Assembly: GCA_035236585.1 (NCBI GenBank)
Contig: CP141130.1
Coordinates: forward strand, 32,561,501 to 32,625,500
From: Warburgia ugandensis
Lineage: Eukaryota; Streptophyta; Magnoliopsida; Canellales; Canellaceae
DNA: 64,000 nt
Reading direction: 5' to 3'
How positions within the stretch are numbered: the stretch's first letter is position 1; the number at the start of each line of letters is the position of its first letter. Shown here piece after piece: positions 9,072 to 21,545 of the stretch. The notes below the pieces were generated by a model that had not been told where the DNA came from, ran no database searches, and saw only the letters and a program-made list of their open reading frames with translations. A program made the position numbers and the translations under genes.

Positions 9072-9910
9072 AGGACGTGGTTAGAGATAAGGTCCTAAAG
9101 CTCTTAGATGTTGGCATCATATATCCCATCTCTGATAGTACTTAGGTCAGCCCCGTTCAGGTTATACCTAAGAAATTGGGGTCACGGTAGTAAAAAATGA
9201 GGATAACGAGCTAGTCCTTAGTCGCATGACCGCTAGGTGGAGAGTTGTATTGACTATCAAAAGTTGAACGTGGTCACGAGGAAAGATCATTTTCCTCTAC
9301 CTTTCATTGACCAAATGCTAGAGACGTTAGCTGGACATAGCTATTACTGTTTTTTGGATGGATATTTCAGCTACAACCAAATTCCTATAGCACCAGAGGA
9401 TCAGGTGAAGACCACCTTCACCTGCCCTTTTGGAACCTTCGCCTATAGATGTATGCCTTTCGGGCTTTGTAACACTCCAACTACATTTCAAAGGTGTATG
9501 TTGAGAATTTTCTATGACATGGTAGAAAGATTCCTTGAGGTGTTTATGGATGACTTCTTAGTATTTGGTTCATCATTTGATGAGTGCCTGTACCACTTGA
9601 AGTTAGTTATTGTAAGGTGTCAAGAGAAAAATCTGGTCTTAAATTGGGAAAAGTTCCATTTTATGGTATAGAGTGGGATAGTATTAGGCCACATAATATC
9701 ACACAATGGGATAGAAGTCAATAAGGAAAAGTGGATTTAATCGCCAACCTTCCTCCACCAAGGACAGTAAAAGAAATTTGCTCCTTTTTAGGACATGCTA
9801 GCTTTTACAGACGATTCATCAAAGATTTTAGCAAAATTGCCAAGCCCCTATGCAATTTACTTATGAAGGAGGCCACTTTTGACTTTGATGAAGACTGTAA
9901 AAAAGCATTT
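9072..9910 (+). pseudogene. pol: Athila-like reverse transcriptase, broken
   Basis: RNA-directed DNA polymerase domain. The N-terminal part (9068-9236) has a stop inside YPISDST and a shift. The longest frame (9237-9671) carries IDYQKLN, FLDGYFSYNQIPIA with the first catalytic aspartate at residue 41, MPFGLCNTPTTFQRCM, and VFMDDFLVFG with the paired aspartates at residues 105-106. FMDD in place of YVDD is usual for Athila. A stop at 9669 and a shift near 9727 follow, then 9731-9916 gives FLGHASFYRRFIKDFSKIAKPL, the RT connection block. Catalytic residues are preserved but the frame is not. Confidence 0.9.
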
Positions 9911-9912
9911 GA

Positions 9913-10109
9913 GTGACTCAAGCTGAATTAACTTCTGCACCTATTATTCGAGCACCAAATTGGAACACACCATTCGAAATAATGCGTGACTTGTTGGATT
10001 ATGCCATTGGAGCTGTTTTGGGGCAGTGCATTGATAAACTTCCCCATGTGATATATTACGCTAGTAAAACACAAAATGATGCTCAACTCAACTATTCCAC
10101 TACTGAGAA
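9913..10109 (+). pseudogene. pol: RNase H domain of A, first part
   Basis: Reads LTSAPIIRAPNWNTPFEIM... AIGAVLGQ... HVIYYASKTQNDAQLNYSTTE, the start of a gypsy RNase H. It is cut inside the STTEKE motif by solo LTR 1b and resumes at 12749. Joining the two sides across the TSD gagaa restores the expected reading order, which shows the LTR landed in an already existing pol. Confidence 0.85.
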
Positions 10110-12748
10110 TGTGAGAACCCGGGTTTTTATATGATGCAATTTTGATAAAAAGGCGAGATCTCTTGTTTTATAAGTATGAAATGCATGAAAATCTTTTTGG
10201 TTTTGTTTTGGAAAACAATCTTTCATAAAAACCCCGAGTGTCAAAACACATTTTCAAATTATCTAGCCACGACAAAGTTTTAAATCCACATTATTCCCGA
10301 GAAAGTGTTAGTCACAGCCTCAGCTATTAGAGAGTAACTACAATTAAGTAACATTGAAAGATAAGGTAGGGGTTTACTTACTTGCACTTAGTCTGGGTAT
10401 CTTCTGTCACAAGCATTCCTTGCTCTTAAATGTTTACTTTGTGTCTAAAAAATGTTGAGGATTGGGTGGATATATACTATACTCAGTAGGAGTCCATCAC
10501 TACTAGTTTTATAATGCATGAGATGTTTAAAATCATATGCTCTTTCAAAACATGTGCATGTCTGATTACTCAAGTTCAATATCAATATTAAAATCCATTG
10601 TCAAACCGAAATACTAACGACTTAAAGGATCACATAATCCAAATCGAAAGTATCATATATATATATATATATATCATAACATTATGATATGCATAAGATG
10701 CTTCATTGAATCCAACTCATGGATATCTAGTATGGTATGGTTGACCAACCTCATATCATGCCATATGCAATGCAAATAAGTCCACAAAACCATAGGGTCC
10801 AACTATGCCCACGACCTCCTCGCCGTGTGGTCCCTGGGTACCTGAGGACACTCGTTCATAGCCTCAACGGGGCCTATGACACGTCAACCCAGTGCCGTGA
10901 CACCAGTGGTAGCCCCTGTACCACATGCAGTCGACGTAGGGACGTTGCCCTTTTTGGGCGTGGTACCCATCCACCTAATAGTGGTAGAGGCTGGAGGCCA
11001 ACCCAAACCTCTCGGCATAGCGCCCACGAGCTTATCAGCCCAAATCATAATCAAATCAAACAAGCGAAAACCTCTCTTTTTTTCAAAACTTGTCCTCTTC
11101 GGGTCCCTCACAACTGCCTGGCCCTCGGTACTCCAGCGTCTTTTGGTAAACCTTAAGGACATGCAATTTTTGCAAGAACATAATGCTCACAAATCATGCA
11201 ATGTATGCAATTGTTTGCAAAACATATCTATGCATAATGTATATGCAATTATTTACAAAGCATGTCTATGCATAAAGCATTTATCACATGTATGCTGAAT
11301 TAAGTCATGCTAAACAAGTCATATACTTAAAACATGTATTCTCAAAACAATCATAGTTCTTTTAAAAGAATCTAGTAGCGATAGAGCACCTACTTGGCTA
11401 GGTCGCGCTAACCCCTTTTGTCCTTGTATGCTCTTGAACATGGTTTGGGGAATCAAGGTTAGTTTGGTCTATCTTTTATAGGTTTTAGAGTGGTTGGTCT
11501 TATTACTTAGGCATTAAGGGTCCATCCCTATGCCTATGGGTGTCCTAAGGTCCTAATTGGGTCTTGGTATCATAAGTTTTCCAAAGGTCTAGCCGCCACG
11601 CTCTACCATCCTATTCTAAGGGTCATGCCCACCTTTGAGTGGAACTTGATCAGGGATTTTATAGTTTGGGTGTGTCCGCGTCATCAACACGGACATAACG
11701 CCTTTTACGGCGCCTCAATCGGAGCTCTATATCTCAAGTTATAAGCTTTTTAGTATTAGGTGTACATAAAGCCTTTAAGAGTGAAATGCGGAATGCTAGC
11801 GCGCTGCGCATTAGCTGCATGCGCCCCAGCTGTTCTTAAGAAGTGGAAATCCCGGATCATTAGTGCACTGTGTGTCAATGGCATGCGCCCCAGTGGGCGC
11901 GCCTACAGACACGCTGGATTTCCCGCCCGTCTCTTCCTTTTGCGGGCGTGTCCACGGACGCGCCTGTTTGGTTTTCTCGAATGCGGTCGACGCGTTACGT
12001 TCCGTTTGGAACGTTTCGTTCATTGGGGAACCGGGGCATCCTCAGGACACCCCGGTTTAGCCCTGTCAAACCAGTGCGGCCCAGGGATCGTCTCTGGGTC
12101 CTTGGTGACCCTCCAGGGCTCTATTTTGCATGATTTTTCATGCAAAAACTTAGGAAAACTGATCCTAGAACTATTGTGAAGACGGGTTTTGAGGGATCTT
12201 GGGCATACCTGGCTCGTTGCTGGGTTTTTCTCCTCGTTTCTCCTCTTGGTTGCTTCTCCAAATTGGGTTTTTCTCAAGCTTTTGGGCTGCCATTAGAGGC
12301 GCCCAAGAGCTCTATTTATAGAGCTATAAGAGGGTTCTAGAGGGAGCTCTCACCACCTTTGAATGGCGGTGGAGAAACCTCGAGAATGGAGGTGATTTTT
12401 CCTCCAATCACTGCCATTCTAGAACCCTCTAGGAGGTTGAAGATGAAGGGTGCCCGTATCAAAACGGGCCCCTGTGTTTTGCAGGCTAAATCCGTTTTTT
12501 AGTAAAAATTACATTTTTGCCCCTAAACTTCAAAGGGCCATAACTTGTTCATTTTAACTCCGTTTTGGATGATTTTAGTCTTGTTGGATTCCTTTTTCCA
12601 AGATGCACCTAATTATACCATTTTTGGGACCAAATTTTTGGGTTCAGTCAAGGTGAATAGTAAAATGACCAAAATGCCCTTATCTTCAAAAACTGAACTT
12701 TTCATTGCTAAGTTGGGATTTTAATATTACAAAATTGGAGTCATTACA
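10110..12748 (-). mobile_element. Solo LTR 1b (family 1), inserted in RNase H of A
   Basis: A 2639-bp unit with perfect 5-bp duplications gagaa at 10105-10109 and 12749-12753. On the minus strand it begins TGTAATGACTCCAATTTTG and ends GGGTTCTCACA. Its first part matches 39164-41730 (copy 1c). Its middle carries the GGTGCTCTATCGCTACTAGA block (plus-strand 11371-11390) otherwise seen in copies 1a and 1d, so it is a mosaic of the two subfamilies. No gag/pol inside. A GC-rich block lies at 11780-12060; an (AT)n run at 10655-10675. Confidence 0.9.
12313..12320 (-). promoter_or_regulatory. TATA box of solo LTR 1b
   Basis: Reads TATAAATA on the minus strand, 428 bp from the LTR start. It lies in the same place as the box at 39590 in copy 1c. 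Confidence 0.65.
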
Positions 12749-13050
12749 GAGAAAGAGTTTTTAGTTGTAGTGTTTGCTCTGGATAAGTTTAGATCTTACC
12801 TATTAGGGTCTAAGGTTATAGTATACTCGGATCATGCAGCTTTAAAGTACCTCCTTTCTAAAAAAAATGCAAAACCTAGGTTGATTAGTTGGATACTACT
12901 GCTACAAGAGTTTGACTTAGAAATTAGGGATAAGAAAGGTTTAGAAAATGTAGCAGCATATCACTTATTCAGATTAGTGGTGGAGCACACTAGCGATTAA
13001 GGGCCTATAACTAAGTCATTCCGAAATGAATAGTTATTGCATGTTTCCTA
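12749..13050 (+). pseudogene. pol: RNase H domain of A, second part
   Basis: Continues after the solo [39 protein letters not shown] is the classic gypsy RNase H end, followed by [21 protein letters not shown] stop follows at 12998, and then integrase lead-in sequence. The aspartate of YSDHAAL is present. Confidence 0.9.
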
Positions 13051-14348
13051 GTTACCTTGGTATGGAGATATTGTTAATTATCTTGTTACATGACAAATGC
13101 CTAATCATTGGACCACACAAGATAAAAAGAGATTTTTAACCGAGGTTAGATATTTTACTTGCGATGGCCCGTACTTAATCAAGTACTGTCCTGACCAAGT
13201 AATTAGGAGATGCATACCCTATAGTGAACATAATCAAATCATCTCCTTTTGTCATGATCATGCATGTAAGGGCCATTTCAGTTCTAAAAAGATAGCTGCA
13301 AAAATTTTGCAGTGTAGATTTTATTGGCCTACCATATTTAAGGATGCACATGCTTATTGCAAGGCATGTGTAAGGTGTCAAAGGTTGCAAAGTTTAGGAA
13401 GGAGACATATGATGCCCTTAAACCCTATCCTTGTCATATAACCTTTTGATGTTTGGGGCATAGATTTTATGGGATCTTTTCCTAATTCTTTTGGAAATTT
13501 ATATATCCCAGTGGGAGTGGACTATGTGCCCAAGTGAATGGAGGCTATACCATGCAAAACCAATGACCACAAGGTTGTGGTAAATTTTTTAAAGAAAATA
13601 TTTTTGCAAGGTTTGGTACTTTAAGAGCCATAATAAGTGATGGGGCAAACACTTTTGTAATAAGGTGTTTGAGAATTTAATGAAAAAGTATGGTGTCAAC
13701 CATAGGATAGCTACCCCATACCACCCTCAGAGTCGTGGTCAAGTAGAGGTATCCAATAAGGAAATAAAGTGAATTCTAGAAAAGACAATCAATCCAAATA
13801 GGAAGGACTGGTCTCTGAGACTTATTGATGCTTTTTGGGCTTATCGTATAGCATATAAACCCCCTATAGGAATGTCACCCTACTGCTTGGTCTATGGAAA
13901 GGCATGTCACTTACCAGTAGAGTTAGAGCGCAAGGCATATTAGGCTATCAAAAAGCTAAATTTTGACTTAGATTCTACTAGAACCCATAGAAAAATCCAA
14001 CTTAATGAGTTGGAGAAATTGTGGAAAGATGCATATGAGTCTGCACGAGTGTTCAAAGACCGAATGAAAGCTGTACATGATTGACATATTCTAAGAAAAT
14101 CCTTCACACCAGGTCAAAAAGTCTTACTGTATAATTCTAGATTGTATCTATTCCTAGGAAAACTTAGATATAAATGGATTGGACCTTATATAATATGCAC
14201 AATCTATCCTCATGGGGCCGTTGAGATTGAAAAGGATGGAGAAATTCAAAAGGTCAATGGTCAAAGGTTAAAACCTTTCTTAGAATTACCTAACCTTGAA
14301 ATTGATGAGACAATTTTACAGATACCTGAGTATCATGATCCACCTTAG
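13051..14348 (+). pseudogene. pol: Athila-like integrase, broken
   Basis: Integrase that would insert the cDNA. The N-terminal HHCC zinc finger is readable in 13097-13441 (CHDHACKGHFSSKK... YWPTIFKDAHAYCKACVRCQR). The catalytic core (13442-14080) is broken by stops and shifts but keeps WGIDFMGSF with the first acidic residue, PYHPQS and GQVEVSNKE with the final glutamate, and [11 protein letters not shown]. The C-terminal part (14142-14348) is open and reads [20 protein letters not shown]... [11 protein letters not shown], the GPY/F-like tail of Athila integrase. No chromodomain follows. Confidence 0.9.
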
Positions 14349-16108
14349 ATGACCACTCCAAAAGCCTTGCAATATATCATCATTGCACTCATCATTATGC
14401 TTGGCTCAAGACATTAAACTTAGCGCTTATTGGGAGGCAACCCAAGGGTTTAAACTCAACTTCCATATAGAATCCTATGTTTTCAAACATTTGGGACAAT
14501 GTTTCATTCAGGTTGAGGGGTGTAGATGCACATACAGATTTTGAATTTTCTTGAGTTTTTTAGTAAAAAAAACAAAAGAAAGAAAAAAATTTTGAAAAAA
14601 GAAAAGAAAAGAAAAAAAGAGAGTTTTTAAAGTAGGGTTCCCGTACTGTGATGATAACTGGATGTTCAGAATTTAGTAAAAATACTGTTTTCACCTTTTA
14701 ATGGGAATGCATATGATTAGTTTTGCATATCATGCATGTGTTGAAGCATTTTATGAAAGTTAATTCTCAAAAACCAAGTACACGCAGCACATAATCAAGA
14801 CTAATATAGAGATATGACTTAGAGAGCTTGAAGAAAACCAGTGGAGACCTATAACCTAGTAAGAGTTTAAGGCTATCTTCTTTTCGAGAGTTATAAGTAA
14901 TTCCACACTTTCTTCAGCATACATACATTAATGTGATCTTGTTATCTTTGTCTTAGTTAAACATCAAGAATAAAGAGGAGTAATAGCTTTAATTCCAGAA
15001 CTTTATTGAATCTGATAGGCTTTAGGAAACCTAGGAAATGATATAGGCCATCCTTGCTCAGCCCAAAGACATAAAGCCTACCCAATATAGTATACCACTA
15101 GTTAGCCTTTTGAGCCTGTTATTAAGCTTCTTCTTTCTTAACCCCATACACCTTACCCAGAATAACCTAGTAAAATAAATAACCACTACCCATCTTCAAA
15201 ATGAGTAGAGTAGAAAAAATTCAAAAAGTCAAAGAAGTGAGAAAAATTAGTTATCTTTCTTTCAAAGAATAAAAAAGAAAAGAAAGACCAAAATCTAAAA
15301 GAGAAATTCACTTCAAATACAAACCAAATGAAAAGTTGCCCTAGCAGATATTCATTGAAGACATCTACTCATTTTTGAACCTTTGAATACTTTATACCTT
15401 TCTTTTCTAAACCTATCCTAAGCCTACATTTCATCCTAGTTAAAAACCTATTGATCTTAGGTGGACATAGCCTTAAAGAGGAGATAAAAAGAAAGAATTA
15501 AGGTAAAAGACTCCTAATATTCTTGGTGATAACATCCACTCTTAAGGATCACTTTTATTTGTCTCATGAGCATTCAAAAGAATTATGTGAACCATCAGCT
15601 TGTTGGATTCGGTCACATAATGAGAGAAATATGTTTAACCCCTTATCTAAGAGTTTTATTTCTGAACATATACCTATGAGGATTTGAGGTCAAAGCATAT
15701 TTCCAATGGAATGTAAGCATATCCAATTAGAAGTCAAGATTTATGAGGGTGTACACGCACATATGCACTCTGAGGAATAGCTCAAATAAAATGTCTTTAA
15801 TATGTCTATGGTGTGTAAAATTGTCCAATCCTCTTCATTAAGTTGTGAAAAACTAGTTAATTTGCTAATCAATGAGGATTCTCTGAGATAAAATAGAGGA
15901 CTTGAATTTACTGAATTTTATGGGTATATTCACTGCAAACCCTCATGAGGCATAACTCATCCATTAGGAGTAACCTAGTGGTTCAAGGGCTTATTGCATG
16001 TGCTAAATGCAATCGTGAGTACATGAAAATGGCACTTTGTACCAGTTTTGTGTAAAATAGTTGTCTGCATGTTTTGCTCGGGACTAGCAAAATGCTGGTT
16101 GGGGTGTG
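14349..16108 (+). other. 3' noncoding region of A with purine tracts
   Basis: Long region between integrase and 3' LTR where some Athila elements carry an env-like frame. Here no frame is recognisable. A conserved block (ACTTAGCGCTTATTGGGAGG ... TTGAGGGGTGTAGATG, 14415-14529) is shared with elements B and D. An A/G-rich tract lies at about 14560-14620. The end (CTAGCAAAATGCTGG, then TTGGGGTGTG at 16099-16108) is the polypurine-like primer next to the LTR. The region is reused, inverted, at 21690-22095, 46613-47872 and 54557-55015. Confidence 0.7.
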
Positions 16109-17918
16109 TGTTAAGTGCTTAATTTTGACTAAAAGACCCCTAGTTTAGCATTCAATTAGATCACCTAACCATTCAAAATTGCAAATTTTAGTTCAATTTT
16201 TAATTTAGCTCAAATTGACCATCCAAACTTTAAAATTAACGGTTAGATGATCATTAGAGCTTATTAGAGGATTAATGTATGGTTTTGATTATTCTAATTT
16301 AGTCTTTTATTTTTCAGATCAACTAAAGGAGGGTTGGATGGCTGAGATCTATGATCAATGGTGCAGATCAAGTGAAGATCAATAAGGCGAGAGTCCTAAT
16401 TGAAAGAAGAGCTCTAATTGAAAGAAAAGTCCTAATTGAAAGAGGAGTCCTAAATGGGAAAAAGAGGAGTTTCCTAATAGAAATCTATCTCTTCAAGGAA
16501 GGAGTTAGAGGAAGATTACGAAAGTGTAAACCTTATAAAGAGGGAGAACATATGGAGTGGGGAGAGTTTTGGTTTTGAGTTTTTTTGCTTTCCCTATTGC
16601 ATTCCTTTCTCATTATTGCTACTTTCCCTGTCCTTTTTTATTTAAAGTTCTCTTGTTTCCGCATCTCTCTCTCATTTACATCAGTCTCACACTCCCTTTC
16701 ACCTTTAGCATCCACTCTCTTCAGCCCCCTTCACTTCTTTTCATTTTCCTTCATTGTCTTACTATGTTGCCTTTGGGTTCCATCATTTTTCTATTTTTCA
16801 GTCGTTGTCCTTCGACGTTTGTTTTCAATGCACCAAACCCATCTCTTGTTTCCATAGCCTCCTTCCTTCACCACACAAGTTGATTTTGTGTTTCACCCTC
16901 TCTTTCACATTCACAAACCAGAAGACCCAGTTGCTTTACTACACCATCATACCACCTTCTCTGACCAGCCCTATTCATCAACTGCCACATAGCCAGGCAA
17001 GAGCCCAGTCGTTATTTTTTTTCACCACTCCTCCCATCCCACACACTTATCTAGTTTCCCTCTACTTACTCTGTTCCCCATCGTCTTCCACTCTTCCCAG
17101 CCATCTCCCTCTGTGTTTTCACAGGCTTGGAACCCATCTGTCCAGACTGCACTGCATCATCACCGGTCCAGGGATTGAAACCCGAACTGGGTTTCCTTTC
17201 GCAGGTTCTCCGGCCACCACTACCCAGGTCTCCGGCCTCTCCTCTCCTCTACCTTTCCCTCTTCTCCTCCAGCCCCCTTCGACCAGTTCTTCCCAATCTC
17301 CAACCGGATCACGTTTTCTTTTCCTCTGAAGTCTCTATCCGTTGTTGGCCAGCCTAGACGATTCCCTGAAGGAAACCCGATATGAGTTTTTCTTCTTCTC
17401 CCCATTCTCCTCCCCCCTCCTTTCTTCTCTTCTTCTCCATTCTCCTACTTCTCCCCTCAACGAGTTTTCATCTGGTTTTCATTAAAACTAGAAATCTAGG
17501 AAAATCCCAATTCTGCCCTTATCAGATGTCATTAATTCCACATATGTCCTCATTTTAATGACATTTGTATCCCCGTTTTAATTCCATTTGAGTCTTTGTT
17601 TTATTTACAGATGTGTCCCTGAATATTCTGGTTTTATCTTATCCACACTCTGCCTATCCAGGGACAGTGATATCCAAGGCTACTTGTTTAGTTTTATTTT
17701 ATGTTTTCTTAGATTTAGAAATTCTGTAAATTGCAGCAATTAAATAAATTGAGAATTTTGATTTTATTGTTAGTTTATTTCTGTTATATTCTTTATTTTT
17801 ATTTTTATTAATTGAATTTTATGTAAAACTCCAACATTTAAAGCGAGTCCCTGTGGGATCGACCCATATTTGCATAGCTATACTACAATAGCCCGTGCAC
17901 TTGTGAAAAACATCAACA
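16109..17918 (+). repeat. 3' LTR of Athila-like element A
   Basis: Starts TGTTAAGTG and ends CATCAACA, colinear with 447-2297 with small indels (for example a 9-bp gap near 16234, and a missing stretch near 17440 against 1800-1820). It keeps the TATA-like TATTTAAA (16639-16646), the pyrimidine-rich stretch and the GAGTCCCTGTGGGATCGACC end block. Confidence 0.9.
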
Positions 17919-19650
17919 AAAGGTTCCTTTAGACATTCTTGGAAGTCTACAAGAAAATACCTGGCTAGACACCCAAACGCTCCTGCTTCAGAGGGTAAAT
18001 TTCATAAAGCACCTTAGCAACTATAGTGAATAGTTGAGTAAGGCTGGTCAATGCTGCCGAGAAACATCTTTGGAAAAGTAGTTACAAATCTAGCTTAAAT
18101 TCAGTTCATGATTGTCAACATCCAGAGAACCAACTTTCCGAATTAGACCCCCCTTCAATATTGTAGGGGGCATGTATGCGCTCAGCACACCGGAGGTTAG
18201 TGACTATATCAGCATAAAAACATGACTAGCGACGGACTAATTCATGGATAAGGACAGAACATAGAGGGTAGATAAATACTCCCTTGGCTAGGGATCTTAT
18301 CCCTTGCTATTATCATCACCAAAAACATGGATAAATCTAAGTAATGATAAAATAGGGTCAAATCTCTTAGGGCTGCAAATAAGAGAGAGAAAACCAGCTG
18401 CAATTAGGAGTAAGGTTTGGGATCTCATATGTGTGTTATCACTTTGAAAATATCAGAATTGCATCGGAAAAAGCCGAGCCAACTCTTTTCAGCAGTCCAA
18501 AATATATATAGGGTATGCAGAGTTATGGATCTGTCATGCACCAAAATTTAAACAAAATTAGATAATTTAAAGCCCTTTTCTTAAAATTTATCAAATGGCC
18601 TTCTAGAAATTAAATGCCTAGACTGCTTATTGTTTTCTATAGCTCAGAATTGCTTAATGCGGGAGAAATTTTATGTATCAATCATTCAAAAAAACTCTAT
18701 CAAATATGATGATGAAAACAATTAGTAGGACCTACTTGTGCTTTTTCTCTCTATTATTTTTCAAGTATAAGATTTCTAATTCAAATAGAGGAATCAATAT
18801 AGTTGCTCCATTATTTTGTTAATGATACTCTTATCTTTTTGTTGTAAACAAGTATAATTTGGAAGGCATTTTTGTCATTTTAAGAAGATAAATGGATGAA
18901 ACTTTTACTAAGATTATTCTTTTCTAATCAAAATAAGGGCAACTTTTATAATATAATATGATATTATATAGTAAAATTAATAAATGTAGAATGGAAGTGG
19001 TCAAATATAGAGCAAAAGTAGTAGGAATTGGGAACTTTTGTTCACATAAAGTCGGTGTTGAAACTTAGTAGGCATTGTCCTTTATATAAGAGTTATGCAA
19101 GAGTGCTATTAACTAATACCTATACATAAGCATACAAGATGTGAATTGGAGAGAAAAGGTTTAAGGTAGAGATTCATAGGGAAAAATATTTTACCAACTT
19201 TAAGATGTGAATCGAAAAGGTGGTAAGAAGAGAGGTTGAGAAATACTAGTTACCTTATAGGATAGAGGTTGGAATACCACTATATACTCAGTGAGAATGG
19301 AAACTTGCTTCAATCTCACTTGTTTGCCAAAGAATGTCAATAGATTCCCTAATAATTTTTTCCAATACTTGATAAGTTCACTAGTGTGCTTCTACTCAAA
19401 CCCATTAGGCAGATAAGCTCACTTGATATCAGAGAATGTAGATGTAGATGTGCTGATCTAAGGGCTGATCTAAGGAGGAAATATCACAGGATGAAGATGT
19501 TTTTCCATGAAACTTAGATCCAACATGCATGGTATTTACCTTTTTGGCCAATTTGCTTACTAGACTAATGATATTTTTAGATGAAACTTGGATTGTTGGG
19601 TGTGCATCTGACTGAAGATGATTAGTTCTCTTGTTGGTGACAACAAGTTC
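17919..19650. other. Unassigned sequence right of element A
   Basis: AT-rich sequence with no protein, RNA or repeat match that I can support. The first part (17919-18300) is somewhat less AT-rich and should continue the same original locus as 1-446. No frame of useful length. It may contain parts of the LTR of the Reina-like element to its right. Confidence 0.35.
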
Positions 19651-20290
19651 TTGACTTGTTCTTCTAATATAAAAAATTAGGTTCCTTCATCCATTGAAAC
19701 TATGATAAATTGAGAAGGTTTTTGGGAAGGTCATTTTTAGAAGTTCGAGAAAATGAAAGCACCAATGACAAGTGCAGTGCTTATTAGATAAGGGTCAAGA
19801 ATGTTTGTGAAAGATAAATAGGGAAGAAGAGGATGGAAATAAGAAATCTGTAGAAGGAATAAAGAAGAAATGGGAACTTTAGCTAGTAACTAGTTGGCTT
19901 TCAACTAAGAAACAGCTACAATACTAATAAACATGAAAATCAAGGCTCTTCACTTCAAGTGGAAGAGGACTCCAAAGTTTAGCTTTAGCAAGAAATGTTT
20001 CATTCAATGAATTAACTTCACATTATAGTTCCATCTCCTATAGCTGATTTTACAAAGGTCTCATTTCCTTTTTCACTCATCTTCTTCTAACTAACTTTTA
20101 ACTAATTACCAACTTCCTAACTGATTTAGGTCCTCTCTAATCTAATTGCACTAGTCTCTAATCTCAATAATCTTCACTTGTCTTTAGTTGGACTCGTCTT
20201 ACACTTCTTCTTAGCATCATCTATTTTAACTTTTAGAGCTCCCTTCAATGGCTCTAACCTAATCATCTCTTGTTCCTACCCAACAACCTT
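19650..20290 (-). repeat. Possible 3' LTR/3' end of Reina-like element
   Basis: Lies immediately beyond the chromodomain end of the minus-strand pol at 20290-21545. It has LTR-like low-complexity content (on the minus strand, AACTAGTTAGGAAGTTGG-like motifs near 20110-20130). Neither LTR end nor a second copy was found, so the call rests on position. Confidence 0.25.
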
Positions 20291-21545
20291 GTCCTCAAGC
20301 TTTAGATATGAAAATTCTTCCTATAGAATTCCAAGAGCTATCTTCAATTGGTAGACCTTCCCATTGAACCAACACTTGAGTTTGTGACTACTCATTCTCT
20401 TAAATCTTTCTAAAGTCTAGTAAAGCTATGGGTGAGAGGAGAGGTATAGATTTTGTGGCAGGGTCAGGTAGGAAACAATACTAAGTATTAGCAAGTGGTG
20501 TCCATGAACATCTTGGAAAGTGAGACATGAAAGACAAGGTAAATGTGATAGTGGTCTGGTAGCTGTAACTAATAAGTTGTTGGGATATTCCTTTCCAATA
20601 CCATGTAGCGCTAAAATCCTTGATATTGAGTTCAAAGTTGAGCCTTGAAGTCAATGATTGCCACCTATATGAATTGAGCTTACTTGCCACCAATTGACCC
20701 TCCTCATAGTGCTCTTCCTTTTGTATGTCCGTTTGTTTGTTGTTTAATGGACAATTGAGATTTCAACAAATTGTGCTTAAGCTCACCCAAAAGCTCATCA
20801 CTTGTTTGTAAATCTTGTTCAAATGCCATAACTAAAGTTGATCCTGGAATGTAACTCACAATAGTAGAGGGTTGGAACACCAAAAACAACTTGATATTGT
20901 GTCATGACTATGGAAGTATGAAAAGAATTATTGTACTAGAATTCAGCCCAAGATAATAGGGGTAGCCAAGCTTTAGTATTATAATGTACAAAACATCTCA
21001 AATAAGTATTATAATGTACAAAACATCTCAAATACTATTGAGGACACCTATTCAAGACCTCAAATTAGCCATCAGTTTGAGGATGATAAGTTATGGTATA
21101 TTTTAATTTAGTCCCACTAAGAGTGAATAGTTCTTTCGAAAAGCTACTGAGAAAAACACTATCCCTGTCTAAAATAATAGAAGTTTGACTACTATCTCAA
21201 TGAAAAGTTAACAACTAAGGTGGTAGTGTAAATGCTTGTAAGGCTCCAAAATGAGCTGCTTTGGTCAATCCTTTTACAACTACTAGTAGGACTATGTACC
21301 CATGAGTACTGGATAAATGTTATAAAATCCACAATGAGGTCTTGCTAAAGGTGCATTGGTATAGGAAGGGGTTGTAAAAGACCAAGGGATTTGGATCACT
21401 TGTATGCAAAATATCAAGGTGATTGGGATGAGTATGACATCTTAAAACTATGCTTCTTGTTAAATATGGATCATTCTTTAAACAAGGTTTTGACCACTTG
21501 AGTGATGATTGAAGAATATTTATTCTAATTCTAGGCTCATCCAAT
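20290..21545 (-). pseudogene. pol: Chromodomain-type (Reina-like) gypsy integrase fragment
   Basis: On the minus strand, from high to low coordinates: a linker (LKNDPYLTRSI), then LQPLPIPMHL...DLIVDFI, then LDRDSVFLSSFSKELFTLSGTKLKYTITYHPQTDG of the catalytic core in broken frames. Next come IPGSTLVMAFEQDLQTSDELLGELKHNL (20704-20889), a VFHVSL block, and near 20300 VQWEGLPIEDSSW, a chromodomain signature. Chromovirus integrases carry such a domain at the C-terminus, and the LLQPLPIP and GST blocks suggest Reina. Many stops; RT and gag are absent. It is truncated on its right by an Athila 3' region. Confidence 0.8.
20975..21034. repeat. 30-bp tandem duplication inside Reina-like integrase
   Basis: Two adjacent identical units, 20975-21004 and 21005-21034, beginning AGTATTATAATGTACAAAAC. 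It lies in the integrase core just after the TYHPQTDG-like block (minus strand), so it postdates the loss of function. Confidence 0.85.

Larger units (their letters stand above)
447..17918 (+). mobile_element. Athila-like Ty3/gypsy element A, degenerate, with two nested solo LTRs
   Basis: Whole element: 5' LTR (447-2297), primer site, long leader, gag, protease, RT, RNase H, integrase, long 3' noncoding region, purine-rich tract and 3' LTR (16109-17918). Flanks give a short target duplication: taagg at 442-446 against aaagg at 17919-17923 (4 of 5, aagg shared). Protein motifs (GLx[24 protein letters not shown]) and the tRNA-Asp-type primer site place it with Athila elements. All coding parts contain stops or frameshifts, so it cannot move on its own. 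Subtracting the solo LTRs at 2607-5374 and 10110-12748 leaves about 12 kb, a usual Athila size. The LTR copies differ by roughly 10% over their first 180 bp by eye, so the insertion is old. Confidence 0.9.

Noticed and set aside
9237..9671. Endogenous pararetrovirus polymerase.
   Set aside because: LTRs, primer sites, integrase and Athila-type gag accompany it; no movement or coat protein is present.
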